A stretch of 64,000 bases of DNA from Paraneptunicella aestuarii (GTDB lineage Bacteria > Pseudomonadota > Gammaproteobacteria > Enterobacterales > Alteromonadaceae): assembly GCF_019900845.1 (NCBI RefSeq), contig NZ_CP074570.1, forward strand, positions 2,418,001 to 2,482,000. Direction: 5' to 3'. Below, piece by piece: positions 34,806 to 44,878 of the stretch (position 1 is its first letter; the number at the start of each line of letters is the position of its first letter). A model generated the notes under the pieces. That model saw only the letters and a list, made by a program, of their open reading frames with translations, ran no database searches and had not been told where the DNA came from. The position numbers and the translations under genes were made by a program.

Positions 34806-36631
34806 ACGAAGTGCGTGAACAATTAACCGATTATTTTAAATCTGAGCTGGCAGAGCTGCGCTCGGATGCCCTGCAATTCGCCCATGATTACCCTCGCATT
34901 GCAGAAGAACTGTCCTTCAACGGTGACAAGTCGCGCGATCCACATATTGAGCTATTGTTGCAATCCTTTTCCTGGATGACAGGACGGTTACGCCAAAATA
35001 TGGAAGCAGAAGCCAAGCAACTGCCATCCATGTTGTTACAGCAACTGTACCCACAATTAATGACTTCCATTCCTTCTATGGCAATCATGGAATGTGAAGT
35101 TCACGGTAGCAGTGCTGATTTTGATAAAGGTTATCGCTTCGAAGGCAACCGCCTTTTTGAACCGTCAAAAATAGAAGCAAAACCGGAAACTGCAAACAAG
35201 TTATCCAATTGCCGCTTTTCTTCCTGCCACTCGCAATTGTTGTGGCCGTTGAAAGTGGCCTCTGTTGCCAAGTTCCCGGTTAACCAGCAAGAATACGTCA
35301 CCAGCCATTTTCCCAGAGCGCAGTCCATTATTGATATCAATATCAAATCGACGCCTGAGGATTCCAATGATGGATTGATGCTAAGTAAACCACTGCGTTT
35401 CTTTATGAATCTGGACGAGAACAGCAAGTTTCCTTTTTATGACTTGATGGCTTGTCACTTTATTGGAGCCGTGGTTTTTGATGCTGAAGGCAATCGTGTT
35501 GCAACACTGAACAAAGACAACCTGAAATTTGCCGGCTTTGCGGATCATGAAAGAAGCTTGCCAGCCACCAAACAGCAAGATTTGGGTTTAACCCTGCTAT
35601 TGGATTACATGAGCTTTCCAGAAAAGTTCCTGTTTTTCGATTTAACCGGTATGGAGCACATTCAGTTCAAGCAAAATCTGCGCATTATGCTGGTGTTGGA
35701 TAATGCCATTCCCAAAAGCATTCAGTTAACCAACCAATCGTTGAAATTAAACTGTATTCCCGTGGTGAATTTGTTCCAGAAAACCTCGGAGCCCATTCCA
35801 CTCACCTACAAAGATTACCGCTACAAGCTTTTCCCAAGCAGAGAACAATACGACTGCTACGAAATCTACCGTATTAATAAAGTGTTCTCCATGAATCGTC
35901 GCGGTGCATCACGAGAGCTATTGCCCTATTTTTGTTTAAGTCGCCGCGACCAGTTAAAAACCGACTATCGTTGGCAGGCGCAAATTGAAGCCAGTCATAA
36001 AAAACAATTGCCTGGTAGCGAAACCTATATTTCGTTGTTTAACAAAGATTACGCTCGAGACTGCCCGCAAGGTGAGACCATTTACGCGCAAACCTTGTGC
36101 TGCAACCGAACCATTGCCGAATTTTTCAATACCGGACAAACCTTCTCGGTCATTGGTAGCTCGCCCATTGTTAAGGCGACCATGTTAACGCGCCCTACCC
36201 GTTATCGCGGCGTGAAAGCAAATCAGCAACATCTGTGGAAAGTGCTGTCGCATTTATCTTTGTACTATGTGTCGTTAACCGACAAAGAGCTGGCGCAAGA
36301 TACATTAACCACCATTTTAGAGCTGTATACCTCGGCAGAAAACTCGGTGAATCAGCGTCAAATTGAAAGTATTGAAAGCTTTACCGCTCATGAAGACGTT
36401 TACCCTGTCACCAAACATGGTTGGCGCGGTTACTATCAAGGTGTGAATTTTAAATTAACTTTATTCGACCGCAAATTTGATAACGCAAGCACCATCCTGT
36501 TCGGCTCTGTGCTGAATCAGTTTCTTGCGTTGTTTTGTCATATCAATTCGTTTGTGCGATTGGAAATGTTTATCGGTAGCAAAAAGGTGTATGAATGGAA
36601 ACCGTTGAGTGGCCACAAGCATCTAGCCTAG
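34802..36631 (+). CDS. tssF: T6SS baseplate protein TssF
   Basis: 609 residues, normal TssF length. Typical opening (YFKSELAELRSDALQFAHDY, DPHIELLLQSFSWMTGRLRQ) and the conserved SMLLQQLYPQLMTSIPSMAI. The C-terminal part has LSLYYVSLTDKELAQDTL and FGSVLNQFLALFCHINSFV. With TssE, TssG and TssK it builds the baseplate wedge. It overlaps tssE by 4 nt and tssG by 37 nt. Confidence 0.92.
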   Translation: MNEVREQLTDYFKSELAELRSDALQFAHDYPRIAEELSFNGDKSRDPHIELLLQSFSWMTGRLRQNMEAEAKQLPSMLLQQLYPQLMTSIPSMAIMECEVHGSSADFDKGYRFEGNRLFEPSKIEAKPETANKLSNCRFSSCHSQLLWPLKVASVAKFPVNQQEYVTSHFPRAQSIIDINIKSTPEDSNDGLMLSKPLRFFMNLDENSKFPFYDLMACHFIGAVVFDAEGNRVATLNKDNLKFAGFADHERSLPATKQQDLGLTLLLDYMSFPEKFLFFDLTGMEHIQFKQNLRIMLVLDNAIPKSIQLTNQSLKLNCIPVVNLFQKTSEPIPLTYKDYRYKLFPSREQYDCYEIYRINKVFSMNRRGASRELLPYFCLSRRDQLKTDYRWQAQIEASHKKQLPGSETYISLFNKDYARDCPQGETIYAQTLCCNRTIAEFFNTGQTFSVIGSSPIVKATMLTRPTRYRGVKANQQHLWKVLSHLSLYYVSLTDKELAQDTLTTILELYTSAENSVNQRQIESIESFTAHEDVYPVTKHGWRGYYQGVNFKLTLFDRKFDNASTILFGSVLNQFLALFCHINSFVRLEMFIGSKKVYEWKPLSGHKHLA

Positions 36632-37710
36632 ACATGCTCACAGCGCAAGCTGAGGAGTTTAATTTCTATCAGGCGATCCGAATGTTGGAAAGTTCAACTG
36701 ACCAGCATGGGAAGCGCTTTGACATTTCCTATGAGGCAGTCAACACCCAGGCATTCAAGCCCAACTTTATTGATGACATAGAAATTGACAAGCATCATCG
36801 TAAAGCCAAAGTCAGTGTCAATGGCTTTAGCATTGCCGGGCAGCAAGGCCCTCTGCCTGATGTATTTGCGGAATTACTGCAAAGAGAAAAAAATTCTGGC
36901 AACAAAGGCCCCGACGCCTTTATTAACCTGTTTAATAATCGTTTGATAAAGCTGCTTTACGACATTAAAAAGCAACTTAATCCCATGCTGTTTAACGATT
37001 CCGTTGAAAACAGCAATACCTATGACATGCTCAGCGCTATTGCTGGCCATCAAACCATGGAAGTCTATGATCGCCTGCCACTCTGCCCTGAACAATTATT
37101 AAGCTTTGCCAGTTTATTGGTGGGTAACAGACAAAATTACTCGGTTTTAAAGAACATTCTGGAAACGGTGTTTGATTGCGAACTGGAAATTGAACCCTGC
37201 GTTGGTGCATGGAAAAAATTGCCAGAACGCTATCGAACCAAATTGGGCGATAGTACCGCCATATTGGGCTCAGGTGTGGGCCTTGGTAAACACTTTTGGG
37301 ATAACCAGGCCGCAATCGGACTGAAAATGCGAGTACGCAGCATCGAATATTGCCACAAACTCATGCCTAATGGCTCTTTGCATAATATTCTGGCATCCAT
37401 GCTGTCAATGCTAACCGATGGGCTGTACCAGATTAATGTCGAATTAGAATTGAACTGGGAAACCATTCCTCTCTCTGATTTTTCCAACGGCATTCCCATG
37501 TATCTAGGTCATTCCAGCTGGCTCAGAGGCCGAGTTTCATTGAAAACCGGTATGAGATTGGGCGACTTGCCACAAGAAAATGTCAGCACTGAAAAACGCG
37601 ATAGAGAATCACTCTATCAACAGGAAGTGTATAAACATTTCGGCATGAACACGCCCGGCTTTACGGTGCATCCTTCTCTTGAACATAAGTTTGGGAGTTT
37701 CGCACTATGA
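36595..37710 (+). CDS. tssG: T6SS baseplate protein TssG
   Basis: 371 residues. It opens with EEFNFYQAIRMLESSTDQHG and has SIAGQQGPLPDVFAELL and DAFINLFNNRLIKLLYDIKK, the signature segments of TssG (VasB/ImpH). Two copies pair with TssF in the wedge. The long overlap with tssF and the 4-nt overlap with vgrG suggest fixed stoichiometry. The start could be at 36595 or slightly downstream; no internal start has a better ribosome site. Confidence 0.9.
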   Translation: METVEWPQASSLDMLTAQAEEFNFYQAIRMLESSTDQHGKRFDISYEAVNTQAFKPNFIDDIEIDKHHRKAKVSVNGFSIAGQQGPLPDVFAELLQREKNSGNKGPDAFINLFNNRLIKLLYDIKKQLNPMLFNDSVENSNTYDMLSAIAGHQTMEVYDRLPLCPEQLLSFASLLVGNRQNYSVLKNILETVFDCELEIEPCVGAWKKLPERYRTKLGDSTAILGSGVGLGKHFWDNQAAIGLKMRVRSIEYCHKLMPNGSLHNILASMLSMLTDGLYQINVELELNWETIPLSDFSNGIPMYLGHSSWLRGRVSLKTGMRLGDLPQENVSTEKRDRESLYQQEVYKHFGMNTPGFTVHPSLEHKFGSFAL

Positions 37711-40574
37711 AGTACAAAACCGGACACAACACTCAACAAATATTGGAACGTTTGGACTATACCAATCTTCCAAACCCTAAACCGACAGACTTTGTTCCAC
37801 CTCCTCGCTGTAGTCTGGATTTCTATATTGAACTGGATGATGGAACCATACTGGATGATCAAGTGTTTCGTATTCAACAATTTGGCGGCCATGAAAACCT
37901 GTCGCAAATGTTTGAATTTAACGCAACATTACATGCCAATACCTTCACATCAAGTGGTCAAAACCAGCCTTGGGGGACATTAATTGCTGGCGCTGGAGAC
38001 TATGGTTCATTGTTACAGGAAGGCGGCCCAACCAGTCAAAAGATAGACTTCAATAAAATTCTGGGAGCTAAAGCCTGTATTCGTATGGGTTTACCGGAAA
38101 CCTCCAAAGACGAATTAGAAGGTGAATACCCTGAAGATCGCCCTGTGGTGTTTTATAACGGCATTATCAGCAGCTTCTCAATGGCTGAACGTGGTGTTTA
38201 TCAGGCCAGCATAAAACCTGCATTGTTCAAACTCACCTTACAGAACAACTATCGCCTGTTTTCTCAGAAAACTATTCTTGAAGTCATCATTGAAGTGCTG
38301 TCAGAGAACAATATCTCCTTCAATAAAATGGAATTGGAAGCCGCCCCTAACAAAATTATCAGAGGTTTGGCCAACTACCGTAAGCAAGACTGGTTACAGG
38401 CTGGCGAAACCGACATGGACTTCCTGAACCGCCTGATGCACAAGGTACACTTGTTCTATTACTTTACCCATAGTAACGACACGCACACCATGATCATTAC
38501 GGATCAACCCTATTATCAAAACATTTACCGACGCGAAGTGGGTGACAGCGGCAGATTTGAAGAAACGGAAGATCTGAAGCCCATGTATTTGAGTTTCAGT
38601 AAGCAACAAACCCTGGATAGAGACGACTACATTACCCAGTTTAACTATCAGCAAAACCTGACAACGTCGGGCATTACTACGGTATTGGCACAAAAAGAAG
38701 CAAACTGGGAATCTCAGAAAACGGCACAAACCTCGCCTATTTATCTGGATTTCATGAACACGACTGAAAAATTGAACATGGAAATGTTGCACATCGTTCA
38801 GTATGGCGCTACGGAAAAAGAGATGGAGCACCTTGCCCATACCAATATGAATATATTGACGGCATCGCGATTCAGCTTTTCAGGCTCATCAACCTGCAAC
38901 GAATTCAAACCCGGATATAAGTTTTTATTAAAGCAGCGCGACGGCAAAGGCTCTGGCTACAATGATGTGCCTATATTTCCAACACTGGAAGATCAGGAAT
39001 TTGTCGTCATTTCAGTGCAACATCACGGCACGGTCGAAGGCGAATACAGTAACCAGTTTCAGGCTGCCGACGCCAGAGGCTTGGCAATGCCCTTCTCCAG
39101 CCAAACCGGCAACATGGGTAGCATTTTGGCTAAGGTCATTGATAACAGTGCAGCAAAAGCAGCTCAGGCAGCAAAAGAAGAAGATTACGAAGGCAGCGTC
39201 GATATCATCAAACAACAAGGCTCACCCGAAAAATACCTGAAAAAAGACGTATTCAGCTTCGACAGTAAAGATTTTTACTACGACGACTCTCAAGAAAGCT
39301 TCAAATGCAAAGGCATCTTTGTGCGTTTTATCGACCAGCCAGAAGATGTCTCTCCAACCTGGGTTAAATTGGCAGAGCATATGCAAACCATCCCGGAAGT
39401 GGATACCTTTGTCACCGTAGGCCGATCAAACGATGACACAGAAATTCCAGAAGTTCAGCAAAGCCTGCAAGCCAAGGGCTCGAAAGTGATTATGCCCGAG
39501 GACTACACGTGCCACACCAGCGTGGGTAATAACTACAATACCAACTACGGTGACAGCACCAGTATTAGTTTTGGTTGGGATGTCACTCGCCCACTAAGCT
39601 TTGCCAAAAACATCGTTGAAACCGAGCGTAAAACCAATAACTACAATGGCGTCAGTTACAGCGAAAGCAGTAATTACAGCTATTCCATTAGCAAACGTTC
39701 GCACAATATTTCCCGAACCGGAGACGGCCCGGATCAGCCCTTTAATCCGTCAGATATGATGTCCTACGTCAGTTATGGTAATCAAACCACTTACGGCAAC
39801 ACCTATAACAAGTCGGTACATACCGGTAACAGCAATATGTACAACACCCAAACCGGGCATTCGTACAGTGAATCGAACCAGACGGGCGGCTCTACCAGCG
39901 TCCAAAATATTGACTGGACCGACAGCACCTCCACTATCGGCAGCTCAAGCAGCATGTCTACTATTGGCTCTTCGGATAACACCAGCCTTGTTGGCACCAG
40001 TAGTAACATCTCTATCACTGGGCAACAAACAGGGATCAACGTAACCGGGATCGCGGGCAATGTTTCCACAACGGGCGTCTCGGTGAGTGCAAACCTGACG
40101 GGGATGACAATGAACTCGTCCATGACCGGCATGAGTATCAATACCAATATGTTGGGGCTGTCTGTTGACATGTCGATGATTGGCCTGACAAGCAGTACCA
40201 GTGAAATTGGTACAACAAACAGTACGTCAATGATTGGGGTGAGCAACAGTACCAATATGGTTGGTGTTTCCAATAACACCTCGTTAACTGGCGCTGCCAT
40301 TAGTACAGGACTCACCGGTGCATCGTCGTCAACCAACCTTACTGGATCGTCCGACAGCACCAACCTGACGGGTAGCTCTGTTAGCACTAACCTGACAGGA
40401 AGCAATACCTCGACCAATATTACGGGCAGTAGCACAGACACCAGTATTACAGGTTCATCCAACTCCATTTCAATTACCGGCGGTGGTTCATACATTAGCC
40501 TGAATGCGGCTGTGAACTTATTAACCACCGAAATGGAAAATGAGATCATTGCTGTCATGAGATCGGTGCTATAG
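37707..40574 (+). CDS. vgrG: T6SS spike protein VgrG with nonapeptide-repeat needle
   Basis: 955 residues. Residues 20-500 are the gp27-like base (SLDFYIELDDGTILDDQVFR, GLANYRKQDWLQAGETDMDF, HHGTVEGEYSNQFQA). A gp5-like OB region and a Ser/Asn/Tyr-rich stretch follow (about 600-735). Residues 740-925 are about 20 tandem nonapeptides of type STNLTGSSx, ending in a short hydrophobic helix (ENEIIAVMRSV). No enzymatic toxin domain is seen. The repeat region is probably a long triple-stranded beta-helix needle that receives the PAAR-like tip. It overlaps tssG by 4 nt and nearly abuts the DUF2169 gene. Confidence 0.9.
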   Translation: MKYKTGHNTQQILERLDYTNLPNPKPTDFVPPPRCSLDFYIELDDGTILDDQVFRIQQFGGHENLSQMFEFNATLHANTFTSSGQNQPWGTLIAGAGDYGSLLQEGGPTSQKIDFNKILGAKACIRMGLPETSKDELEGEYPEDRPVVFYNGIISSFSMAERGVYQASIKPALFKLTLQNNYRLFSQKTILEVIIEVLSENNISFNKMELEAAPNKIIRGLANYRKQDWLQAGETDMDFLNRLMHKVHLFYYFTHSNDTHTMIITDQPYYQNIYRREVGDSGRFEETEDLKPMYLSFSKQQTLDRDDYITQFNYQQNLTTSGITTVLAQKEANWESQKTAQTSPIYLDFMNTTEKLNMEMLHIVQYGATEKEMEHLAHTNMNILTASRFSFSGSSTCNEFKPGYKFLLKQRDGKGSGYNDVPIFPTLEDQEFVVISVQHHGTVEGEYSNQFQAADARGLAMPFSSQTGNMGSILAKVIDNSAAKAAQAAKEEDYEGSVDIIKQQGSPEKYLKKDVFSFDSKDFYYDDSQESFKCKGIFVRFIDQPEDVSPTWVKLAEHMQTIPEVDTFVTVGRSNDDTEIPEVQQSLQAKGSKVIMPEDYTCHTSVGNNYNTNYGDSTSISFGWDVTRPLSFAKNIVETERKTNNYNGVSYSESSNYSYSISKRSHNISRTGDGPDQPFNPSDMMSYVSYGNQTTYGNTYNKSVHTGNSNMYNTQTGHSYSESNQTGGSTSVQNIDWTDSTSTIGSSSSMSTIGSSDNTSLVGTSSNISITGQQTGINVTGIAGNVSTTGVSVSANLTGMTMNSSMTGMSINTNMLGLSVDMSMIGLTSSTSEIGTTNSTSMIGVSNSTNMVGVSNNTSLTGAAISTGLTGASSSTNLTGSSDSTNLTGSSVSTNLTGSNTSTNITGSSTDTSITGSSNSISITGGGSYISLNAAVNLLTTEMENEIIAVMRSVL
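39925..40490 (+). repeat. 27-bp coding repeat array in vgrG
   Basis: About 20 degenerate 27-bp units encode [S/D]STN[L/I/M][T/V]G[S/V][S/T]. DNA identity is highest in the last eight units (40320-40470) and lower earlier, which suggests recent expansion at the 3' end. Stretches such as ACCAACCTGACGGGTAGC recur with few changes. Confidence 0.85.
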
Positions 40575-40576
40575 CC

Positions 40577-43225
40577 ATGAAATTGATTAAACCAATGAAA
40601 ATGGGACTCTTGCATAAAACCTACACATTCAGGTTTGAGCATCATACTGTCATTTCGCCATTGGTCTTTTTCCAATTAGCCGACCATGATTCTCTGGAAA
40701 CCGAACACCCACATATTGGTGAAGTGTTAACAGAGAACATGCAATGGCCATTAATTATGGAAGCGTTAGGACAAGACATCCTCGACATGGTAATGCCCAA
40801 GCCTAACGCAGAGGTATTGGTTGCTGGTAGCGCATTTAATCCAGCCCCGGAAACTAACACATTTCAGGCTGCAATTGAGCTCGGTAATGTTCGAAAAGCC
40901 TTGAACCTGTTTGGCGAAAGAGAATGGAAAAAAGCGCTGGTAGGGTATAGCGCAACCCAGGCACTTCCCGTGCAATCAGTTTCGTTATCTGCCGCCAACA
41001 GTTTTGGTGGAGAAGGCTTTCAGGATAACCCCAAAGGAAGTGGTTATTATGAAGATCGTTCTAAATCTCCACTGCGCTTAGCGCCTATAGAAGATTTGCA
41101 TTTTAACGTTACGTCCATCCGTCAAAAACCCGCTCCGGCAGGATTTGGACAGTTGGATATGACCCATTCCCAACGCGCCAAATATAACGGGGACTACACT
41201 AAAAAAGATTGGTTAGAAAATCACTGCCCTGCTCTGGCTCCCGACACGGATATGCGCTTATTTCAGGCCGCCAGAGACGATCAACAATTTAAAGGCTATC
41301 TGCAAGGCAACGAAGCCTACACGCTGATCAATCTGAATGAATCCTTCCCGGTAATTAGCGGGATACTTCCCGACATTCGACCGCGAGCATTTATTACTCG
41401 CAATCCTCTTTTTGCCAGTGAACAAGGGAAATCCCCTCTGGCTATAGAAGAGTTATCGCTCAATTTAGACACAGTCTGGTTTTTCCCTAATCAACGCATT
41501 GGCTGCCTTATTTATCGCGGTCAAACCAAAGTGAACGACCCGGATGGATTGGACATTAGCAATGTCATGCTCGCTTATGAAAAGCAAGCCGATGAGCCTC
41601 GCCCAATTGCCTACTATCAACAGGTATTGGAAGAACGTCTGGATCCAGAAATTGGGGCTTTGGTAAGCATGGATGAATCTCAATTATCCCCGGTTAAAAC
41701 CGAGCAACAACTGGCTCAGGAACAACAGGAAATAGAAGATGAAAAAGCTCAGGCAGCCGAAATTATGGCTGAACAACAAGCTCAAACCATTGAAGACATC
41801 AAGGCCGCGAACAATGGCAAACTGCCTGAAGGTTTTACGGCGCCTACATTGCCAGAACCCAAAATACTAATATCAAAAGCGGCTATCGCTCGTGGAGACT
41901 TCAATGCCAAAGCGTTAGTAGACGACGCCAAACAGCAAAAAGCGGAATTAGAAGCCAAACAAGCGCAATTACAAGCCCAGTTCGACCAGGAAAAGAGCAA
42001 AGCTGAAGCCAAAAAAGCAACCGCTGACCCGGATATTCTTGCAGCAGCAGAAAAGAAAGAACCACTTTCCGTTACATTTCCCAAATTAAAAGCCATGGCT
42101 GCAGACCGAGGCATTGAGCTGGATGAAGAACAAATGGCAAAGCTTGAAGAACTACAGCTTCAAGCACCCAAATTCAATATGAGCCCGTTAGAAAACAGGC
42201 CTGAAGACGCCATTGCCCAACAAAAACGTGCGGTATTCATCGCCGCACTTGAAGCTGGTGAAGCTCTGAATGCCAGAGATTGGTCGGGTTGCGACTTATC
42301 TCATCTGGATTTATCAGGCCAAGATTTATCGCAATGCAACTTTGAAAACTGCAATTTCGAAGGTTCGCTATTAAACCAATCCAATCTGTCTGGCACTGCC
42401 TTTACCGGCGCGCGTTTAATTAAAACCCAATTTAATGCGGCAAACTTGCAAGAAGCGAACTTATCAAGCGCGGTAGGAACACAAGCATCGTTCAATCAAA
42501 GCAAGATGGAAAAAACCATTATTGCGAAAGCCTTCCTAAGCAACTGCAATTTTTCCCATTGCCACTTTACTCAGGCAACAATAATGGAATCTGTGCTGAC
42601 AGGAAGCCAATTCAATCACTGTAAAGTGGTGAAATCGGTGCTTGTGGGTTCCCACCTTCCCGACTGTGATTTCAACCATAGCCAGATAGAAATGACCAGC
42701 GTGATGAAGTGCAACTTGGCCTTAACTCGTTGGAATGAATCGCAAATGGAACGTTGTGCGTTTTTGGATTGCCAACTGCCTGTCAGCAGCTTTGCCCAAG
42801 CCAAGCTCAATAAGTGCCAATTTAGCGGTAAAAACGACTTAAATGGCAGCCAATTTAGCAAAGCGCAATTGGAACAATGCGGTTTACGTCGTATATCAGG
42901 TAATTATTTACGCGCAGTTAGCACCTTGTTTAATCAATGCGATATGGGTGACAGCGAATTCAAATACGCCAGGTTTACAAAAGCTCAATGTATTCAGGCG
43001 ATTATGTCTGACAGTATTTTCCTGGGCGCGGATTTTAGCCAGGCGAATTTATATACGTCACTATTAAGAAAAACACGCTTACTACATTGCAATTTGACCA
43101 AAGCGAACTTTTTAGAAACGGATTCAGTCATGACTATTGCCAACTACAGCAATTACAAAGATGCGCTGAATGTCGCGCCATTAGCATTACGGAGGTGGAA
43201 AGATGCCGAACGCAATGCTGCATAA
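40577..43225 (+). CDS. DUF2169-pentapeptide repeat protein (T6SS tip accessory)
   Basis: 882 residues. Residues 1-330 match DUF2169 (MKMGLLHKTYTFRFEHHT, SIRQKPAPAGFGQLDM, NESFPVISGILPDIRPRAF). Residues 365-500 are an Ala/Glu/Gln/Lys-rich coiled coil. Residues 560-860 are pentapeptide repeats (LSHLDLSGQDLSQCNFENC), forming a right-handed quadrilateral helix. DUF2169 proteins accompany VgrG, DUF3540 and PAAR-like DUF4150 and are thought to load tip cargo. It begins 2 nt after vgrG and overlaps the next gene by 23 nt. Confidence 0.88.
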   Translation: MKLIKPMKMGLLHKTYTFRFEHHTVISPLVFFQLADHDSLETEHPHIGEVLTENMQWPLIMEALGQDILDMVMPKPNAEVLVAGSAFNPAPETNTFQAAIELGNVRKALNLFGEREWKKALVGYSATQALPVQSVSLSAANSFGGEGFQDNPKGSGYYEDRSKSPLRLAPIEDLHFNVTSIRQKPAPAGFGQLDMTHSQRAKYNGDYTKKDWLENHCPALAPDTDMRLFQAARDDQQFKGYLQGNEAYTLINLNESFPVISGILPDIRPRAFITRNPLFASEQGKSPLAIEELSLNLDTVWFFPNQRIGCLIYRGQTKVNDPDGLDISNVMLAYEKQADEPRPIAYYQQVLEERLDPEIGALVSMDESQLSPVKTEQQLAQEQQEIEDEKAQAAEIMAEQQAQTIEDIKAANNGKLPEGFTAPTLPEPKILISKAAIARGDFNAKALVDDAKQQKAELEAKQAQLQAQFDQEKSKAEAKKATADPDILAAAEKKEPLSVTFPKLKAMAADRGIELDEEQMAKLEELQLQAPKFNMSPLENRPEDAIAQQKRAVFIAALEAGEALNARDWSGCDLSHLDLSGQDLSQCNFENCNFEGSLLNQSNLSGTAFTGARLIKTQFNAANLQEANLSSAVGTQASFNQSKMEKTIIAKAFLSNCNFSHCHFTQATIMESVLTGSQFNHCKVVKSVLVGSHLPDCDFNHSQIEMTSVMKCNLALTRWNESQMERCAFLDCQLPVSSFAQAKLNKCQFSGKNDLNGSQFSKAQLEQCGLRRISGNYLRAVSTLFNQCDMGDSEFKYARFTKAQCIQAIMSDSIFLGADFSQANLYTSLLRKTRLLHCNLTKANFLETDSVMTIANYSNYKDALNVAPLALRRWKDAERNAA

Positions 43226-44264
43226 AAAAGCTCGACTATTTCGCCCTATTGAACAACCCGACATGGTAGATGTTCAACTGGCTAATATTGCCCTTAAAGA
43301 TGCAGTATTTAGTGGTGTGCATTTTACCGAGGCTAATTTTACCGGCGCGACGCTAGAAAAAGTGACCTTCTTGAATTGCACTTTTGATCTTGCTGTTTTT
43401 AATCAGGCAACGCTTGAAATCTGTACCTTCCAGAATTGCCGGTTACTGCAATCGAACTGGACTGACGCTAATTTGAGCAAATGTACCTTTAGCCGTTGTG
43501 ATCTCACAAACGCGTTAATGAATCAAACTCAAATAAAAGCATGCACCTTCTCCGAATGCCATTGCCCGGAAATACAGTTTATATCAGCCAGAATACAAGA
43601 ATCGGCCTGGTTTAAAACGGAATTGCTTCAAAGCACATTTAAGCAATGTGTAATGAATAACTTTCTCATGGGAGAAACCGATTTCACCCATATCAACCTG
43701 TTAAATAACGATATTTCGCAAGGCTTAATGCTGAAGTGTCAGTTTAATCAGAAAGACTTTCAGGGTACTCAATGGCGTTACTGCACCTTTAGTGAAAGCA
43801 CCTTTAATGAGTGCAATTTCGCCACTTCGAACCTGGAAGGATTGAATTTCTCCAGCGCGACCCTAAATCAGTGCGTCTTTGATCAGGCTCGGCTAACGCA
43901 AAGCCTGTTTATCAAGGCCAAAATAACCGATTCGTCCTTTGTTAATTGCACCATGCCAGAGTGTAATTTTTCTGAAGCCGTAATCAGCCAATGCCATTGG
44001 AATAACAGCAAGGCCGAAAAAGGACAGTTTCAGAAAACCCAATTTAACGAGTGCCAACTACAGCAAGTGCAATTTTCCATGGCTGATTTTTCCCATGCTG
44101 TTTTTGATCATTCGAATGTGACTCAGTGCCAGTTTGAATTTGCCAACTGGCATGAGACTACGCGAAAAGATGGAAAATGGAAAAATAACAATCAAAACAT
44201 GTTACGCAAAACCGACCCAGAACGACAAAAAGCTGAACAAGCAATAAATGCTCAGGCTGCGTAA
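43203..44264 (+). CDS. Pentapeptide repeat protein
   Basis: 353 residues, almost all pentapeptide repeats (FTEANFTGATLEKVTFLNCT, CHWNNSKAEKGQFQKTQFNE) with frequent Cys at the fifth position. The C-terminus is a short basic tail. It resembles a continuation of the helix of the preceding protein, whose gene it overlaps, so the two may stack or co-assemble. Some pentapeptide proteins mimic DNA and bind gyrase; I see no direct evidence for that here. It could be structural scaffold or cargo. Confidence 0.85.
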   Translation: MPNAMLHKKARLFRPIEQPDMVDVQLANIALKDAVFSGVHFTEANFTGATLEKVTFLNCTFDLAVFNQATLEICTFQNCRLLQSNWTDANLSKCTFSRCDLTNALMNQTQIKACTFSECHCPEIQFISARIQESAWFKTELLQSTFKQCVMNNFLMGETDFTHINLLNNDISQGLMLKCQFNQKDFQGTQWRYCTFSESTFNECNFATSNLEGLNFSSATLNQCVFDQARLTQSLFIKAKITDSSFVNCTMPECNFSEAVISQCHWNNSKAEKGQFQKTQFNECQLQQVQFSMADFSHAVFDHSNVTQCQFEFANWHETTRKDGKWKNNNQNMLRKTDPERQKAEQAINAQAA

Positions 44265-44274
44265 GGAAAAAATC

Positions 44275-44862
44275 ATGAATCAGTTAAATAACACCTACAA
44301 TGTCACTCCGCTTCCCGTTCAACCTGCGTTAGGTATGAAATCGGGGGTAATCAGCTATGTTGAAGGCAATGTATATGTTATCGACGGCACATTACCGGCT
44401 CAGCAAGCATTGAGTTGCCTGATCAAACCGACAATGGACGACAAGGTTTTATATTGTGTACAAGGTGACGAATGCTGGATTTTGGCTGTGCTTTACAGCA
44501 CAAATCAAGGCAACGCAGCCCAAGAAAACACAGAGCAAGACAGTAGAGAAATAGCGCTGCCGAATCGCGCACCGATGCAAATGAATACACGCAAACTCAC
44601 CGTCAATGCCAGTGAGCAGATTGATATGAACAGTATGGGTGATATCAACCTCAATTCAGTCATGGGCAAGCTCAGCATGTCGGCAAAGCGTTGCTATCAA
44701 ACGATTCAGGATTCTTTTATCCAGCTTGCCAAACATATCGTGCATCGAGGTGAGTACATCGATCATCAAGCTGACAAGCTGTTAAAAACTCATGCGGCTC
44801 AGCATTTGATGACAGCCGACAACGATATCAAGATTGATGCTGAACGCATCAATATGGGATAA
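44275..44862 (+). CDS. DUF3540 protein (T6SS tip accessory)
   Basis: 195 residues from the ATG at 44275, preceded by AAGGAAAAAATC. N-terminal OB-like strands (GVISYVEGNVYVIDG, LYCVQGDECWILAVLY) are followed by a beta-helical stretch of VgrG-needle type (TVNASEQIDMNSMGDINLNS) and repeated near the end (MTADNDIKIDAERINMG). DUF3540 is found between DUF2169 and DUF4150 genes and likely forms part of the spike tip. An earlier start at 44248 overlaps the previous gene and is less likely. Confidence 0.82.
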   Translation: MNQLNNTYNVTPLPVQPALGMKSGVISYVEGNVYVIDGTLPAQQALSCLIKPTMDDKVLYCVQGDECWILAVLYSTNQGNAAQENTEQDSREIALPNRAPMQMNTRKLTVNASEQIDMNSMGDINLNSVMGKLSMSAKRCYQTIQDSFIQLAKHIVHRGEYIDHQADKLLKTHAAQHLMTADNDIKIDAERINMG

Positions 44863-44878
44863 GGAATAGGAGTGATAT

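Noticed and set aside
39925..40490. CRISPR-like array suggested by regular short repeats.
   Set aside because: Units are 27 bp, contiguous without spacers, in frame, and code for the VgrG needle. No cas gene is in the window.
39803..40675. 290-residue open frame on the minus strand opposite the end of vgrG.
   Set aside because: It is the mirror of the vgrG repeat array; the regular 27-bp period keeps the opposite strand open. It lacks a ribosome site and would run against the operon.
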